22,952 bases of DNA from a virus. Positions within the stretch are counted from its first letter, which is position 1. The number at the start of each line of letters is the position of its first letter. The notes under the pieces were generated by a model that was not told the DNA's origin, ran no database searches, and saw only the letters and a program-made list of their open reading frames with translations. Below are positions 21,634 through 22,952 of the stretch, in pieces. The stretch is from IMG/VR virus record IMGVR_UViG_3300003323_000682, positions 1 through 22,952 of that record. One strand, written 5' to 3'. Made by a program: the position numbers and the translations under genes.

Positions 21634-21810
21634 TCAATCCCCGTTCGCAGCCCGTTCAGCGCGCGCGCCCTGGTAGGCGGAGAAGTGCGCGGCCACGTTC
21701 GCATACAGGCTGGCGAACACCAGGAACGTCACCGACTCCGACCACCACAGTACGGCCGGGATGGTGAGGATCATCCAGAATGCGGCGAGGCCGGCATGCA
21801 GTTTGCGCAC
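21634..21810 (-). CDS. Small two-span membrane protein upstream of terL
   Basis: 58 residues from MRKLHAGLAAFWMILTIPAV, with hydrophobic spans at about 6-22 and 25-38 and a C-terminal SLYANVAAHFSAYQGARAER. The pattern is familiar from actinophage and prophage proteins encoded near terminase genes; function unknown. An in-frame ATG at 21879 would put the N-terminus through the terminator hairpin (21825-21857) and give Pro/Gly text, so I chose GTG 21810. CATACT ends six bases before it and no Shine-Dalgarno is present, which fits a leaderless mRNA like those of its two neighbours. Confidence 0.7.
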   Translation of the reverse strand: MRKLHAGLAAFWMILTIPAVLWWSESVTFLVFASLYANVAAHFSAYQGARAERAANGD

Positions 21811-21816
21811 GTGATC

Positions 21817-21822
21817 AGTATG
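21817..21822 (-). promoter_or_regulatory. -10 box (CATACT) of the 58-residue membrane-protein gene
   Basis: CATACT, then GATCAC, then GTG 21810 on the minus strand. It begins two bases after the terminator stem, so the -35 region would lie inside the hairpin; no -35 match is seen. Confidence 0.45.
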
Positions 21823-21824
21823 CA

Positions 21825-21857
21825 GAAACGCCCCCGGCGAGGGCTCGGGGGCGTTTC
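21825..21857 (-). terminator. Intrinsic-type terminator after the neprosin-like gene
   Basis: GAAACGCCCCCG (21825-21836) and CGGGGGCGTTTC (21846-21857) form a perfect 12-bp stem with a nine-base loop. It lies 43 bases past the stop of the secreted-protein gene and insulates it from the phage late operon. The A/T part is inside the stem instead of a separate U-run, so it may work in both directions. Confidence 0.8.
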
Positions 21858-21899
21858 CTGCAAGCGGTGAACCAGACATCCGAGATAGGCAAGCTCAGC

Positions 21900-22868
21900 C
21901 TAGCAGGGTGCTACCTCTTTGCCGCCGTACCGGAACACGGTGGTCGGGCTGTTGAGCGCGAGCACGCCCCAGATCGTGGGATCGGTGGCGGACAGGCTCA
22001 TGGCCGCGTTGGACGCGCCCGTGGGCTGGTAGCTCAACGAGTTGAAGTACGCGGTGGCCGTCGTGGTGGTGGTCGGGAACAAGTCGTTTCCCATGCCCAG
22101 GCAGTTGGTGCCAGCCTTGTACACCTCGCCGAACGCCTGGAAGAACTCGCCCGAGGTGAAGGTGGTGGCCAGCCGGTTGGCGCCGCCCGGGGTCGGGAAG
22201 CAGCCTACGGCGATGGCGTTGTAGTAGACGAACCATCCGTTGCCGCCGCCGGCCGCGCAGCCGGTCGTGTACTGCACGGCGACCTTCTTGACCGAGTTCA
22301 GGTCGGCGGTCAGGATCGCGCCCAGGTTGGTGGCGTTGCTGCCGTTGTCGAGGTAGCCACAGCCGCCGTTCCAGCCCTGGAAGACGCCGTTGACCCAGCA
22401 GCCCGCGAACAGGTGGATGTTGGTGTCGCTGAAGATCTGCGGCTCGCAGGCCCAGCCGATCTCGACAATGTTGTCGTTATAGGCAGGGTTGGTGCCGTCC
22501 TGCACGGTCAGTTCGGCCAGCGAGTGGGTGCCGCTGACGGAGCAGGTGGGCTTGCTCACCCACATGTTCGACTGGAAGTACGTCTTGGTGGCCGCGGGCA
22601 CCTCTTGGCCGGCGGCGTAGTGGTAGCCGGTGCCCGCGGCCAGCGCAGTGACGGCGCCCTTCTTGGCGGGCAGGCGGTGGTGGCCGCCCACGTCGGGTGT
22701 GCCTGCGATGGGCTTGCCGGTGATGACCTTGGGGCGGACGAGTGGCGTGTCCTGGGTGGCGAGGTTGCCGGCGCCGGGGTCGGCCTGCGCCTGGCCGGCC
22801 GAGCCGAGGGCGAGCAGGGAAACCAGCACGACCATGGTCAGCAGTAGTGCGGAGATGCGTTTCTTCAT
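21900..22868 (-). CDS. Secreted neprosin-like (DUF239) protein, putative glutamic peptidase
   Basis: 322 residues from MKKRISALLLTMVVLVSLLA. A Sec signal peptide (residues 1-29) ends at AQA|D, followed by a low-complexity linker of about 65 residues. The domain from about 95 shows the neprosin pattern: VEIGWACEP (E136), IHLFAGCWVNGVF, a WFVYYNAIAVGCFP strand pair, and FFQAFGEVY (E248). Neprosin uses two Glu about 109 residues apart; here they are 112 apart. Eight Cys (109, 141, 157, 170, 204, 223, 256, 322) would allow four disulfides. It should be exported and could cleave Pro-containing peptides, but many bacterial members are untested. ATG 22868 follows TATACT by six bases, with no Shine-Dalgarno; an in-frame GTG at 22907 would precede the signal peptide. 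It may be a lysogenic-conversion gene or a host gene at the phage border. Confidence 0.7.
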   Translation of the reverse strand: MKKRISALLLTMVVLVSLLALGSAGQAQADPGAGNLATQDTPLVRPKVITGKPIAGTPDVGGHHRLPAKKGAVTALAAGTGYHYAAGQEVPAATKTYFQSNMWVSKPTCSVSGTHSLAELTVQDGTNPAYNDNIVEIGWACEPQIFSDTNIHLFAGCWVNGVFQGWNGGCGYLDNGSNATNLGAILTADLNSVKKVAVQYTTGCAAGGGNGWFVYYNAIAVGCFPTPGGANRLATTFTSGEFFQAFGEVYKAGTNCLGMGNDLFPTTTTTATAYFNSLSYQPTGASNAAMSLSATDPTIWGVLALNSPTTVFRYGGKEVAPC

Positions 22869-22874
22869 GAGCTG

Positions 22875-22880
22875 AGTATA
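22875..22880 (-). promoter_or_regulatory. -10 box (TATACT) of the neprosin-like gene
   Basis: TATACT, then CAGCTC, then ATG 22868 on the minus strand; identical hexamer and spacing to the terL box. No -35 match in the expected place. It lies just after the stop of the partial upstream gene. Confidence 0.55.
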
Positions 22881-22890
22881 CGGGTTTGAT

Positions 22891-22952
22891 CTACCCGCCG
22901 AAACCACCGTGCGCCGCGACCACGATGCCGATGGCCAGCACGATGCCGACCA
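22891..22952 (-). CDS. C-terminal end of a small membrane protein (5' truncated by window edge)
   Basis: The minus strand reads VGIVLAIGIVVAAHGGFGG then TAG at 22893-22891. The visible 19 residues are a hydrophobic span followed by a Gly-rich end, so the product is probably an integral membrane protein. Too little is present for identification. Its stop lies 23 bases before the start of the neprosin-like gene. Confidence 0.5.
   Translation of the reverse strand, partial: VGIVLAIGIVVAAHGGFGG

Noticed and set aside
21459-21704. 81-codon minus-strand frame between the 58-residue gene and terL as a possible small terminase
   Set aside because: It overlaps both neighbours, contains the terL remnant in the wrong frame, and shows no helix-turn-helix or other protein-like pattern.
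21780-22847. Open frame (355 codons) on the + strand opposite the neprosin-like gene
   Set aside because: Gly/Val/Arg-rich antisense text that runs through the terminator; the minus strand carries a signal peptide and a domain pattern.

Overview
The window is the structural and lysis arm of a siphovirus genome, most likely a prophage or temperate phage of a high-GC actinobacterium. The inference rests on GC-rich codon use throughout, on protein signatures I recognise from Streptomyces/Micromonospora-type phages (paired tail-tube-like proteins beginning AKxTGLG, the M15-type lysin with SDHN and HFH motifs, the FVRKxxDE tail protein) and on apparently leaderless promoters, which are common in Actinobacteria. 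No integrase, repressor, attachment site, tRNA or CRISPR array is visible, so prophage versus free phage cannot be settled here.

Layout. At the left edge two genes read rightwards: the end of an unidentified gene (1-240) and a beta-class DNA methyltransferase (249-1247). Everything else except one gene reads leftwards, so the late operon is best read from right to left. At the far right is a partial membrane-protein gene, then a secreted neprosin-like protein (22868-21900), a strong terminator, a small membrane protein (21810-21634), then terL (21471-20164). Three small, start/stop-coupled genes lead to the portal, a ClpP-type capsid protease with an N-terminal Cys-rich module, and the HK97-fold major capsid protein. 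Next come minor head proteins (15748-12955) and the head-tail connector set (12821-10834), which includes an overlooked 38-residue membrane microprotein. The tail module holds two related tail-tube-like proteins, a tail assembly chaperone pair made by a predicted -1 ribosomal frameshift (GGGAAAA at 8355-8349), a tape measure of 545 residues and a 968-residue tail-tip protein. The lysis cassette (peptidase plus three membrane proteins including a holin candidate) ends the operon and converges on the methyltransferase.

One gene breaks the operon's polarity. A NUMOD3/HNH-type homing-endonuclease-like gene (9146-9622, + strand) sits in the tail module with its own consensus-like promoter and probably a leaderless mRNA. 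Its -35 box lies over the Shine-Dalgarno of the divergent tail-tube-like gene, which itself has no canonical start codon (AUC sits where the AUG is expected).

At the right end three successive genes (22868, 21810, 21471) share the same arrangement: an (T/C)ATACT box exactly six bases before ATG/GTG, with no Shine-Dalgarno. A short degenerate copy of a terL coding segment lies just upstream of terL. No small terminase gene was recognised.
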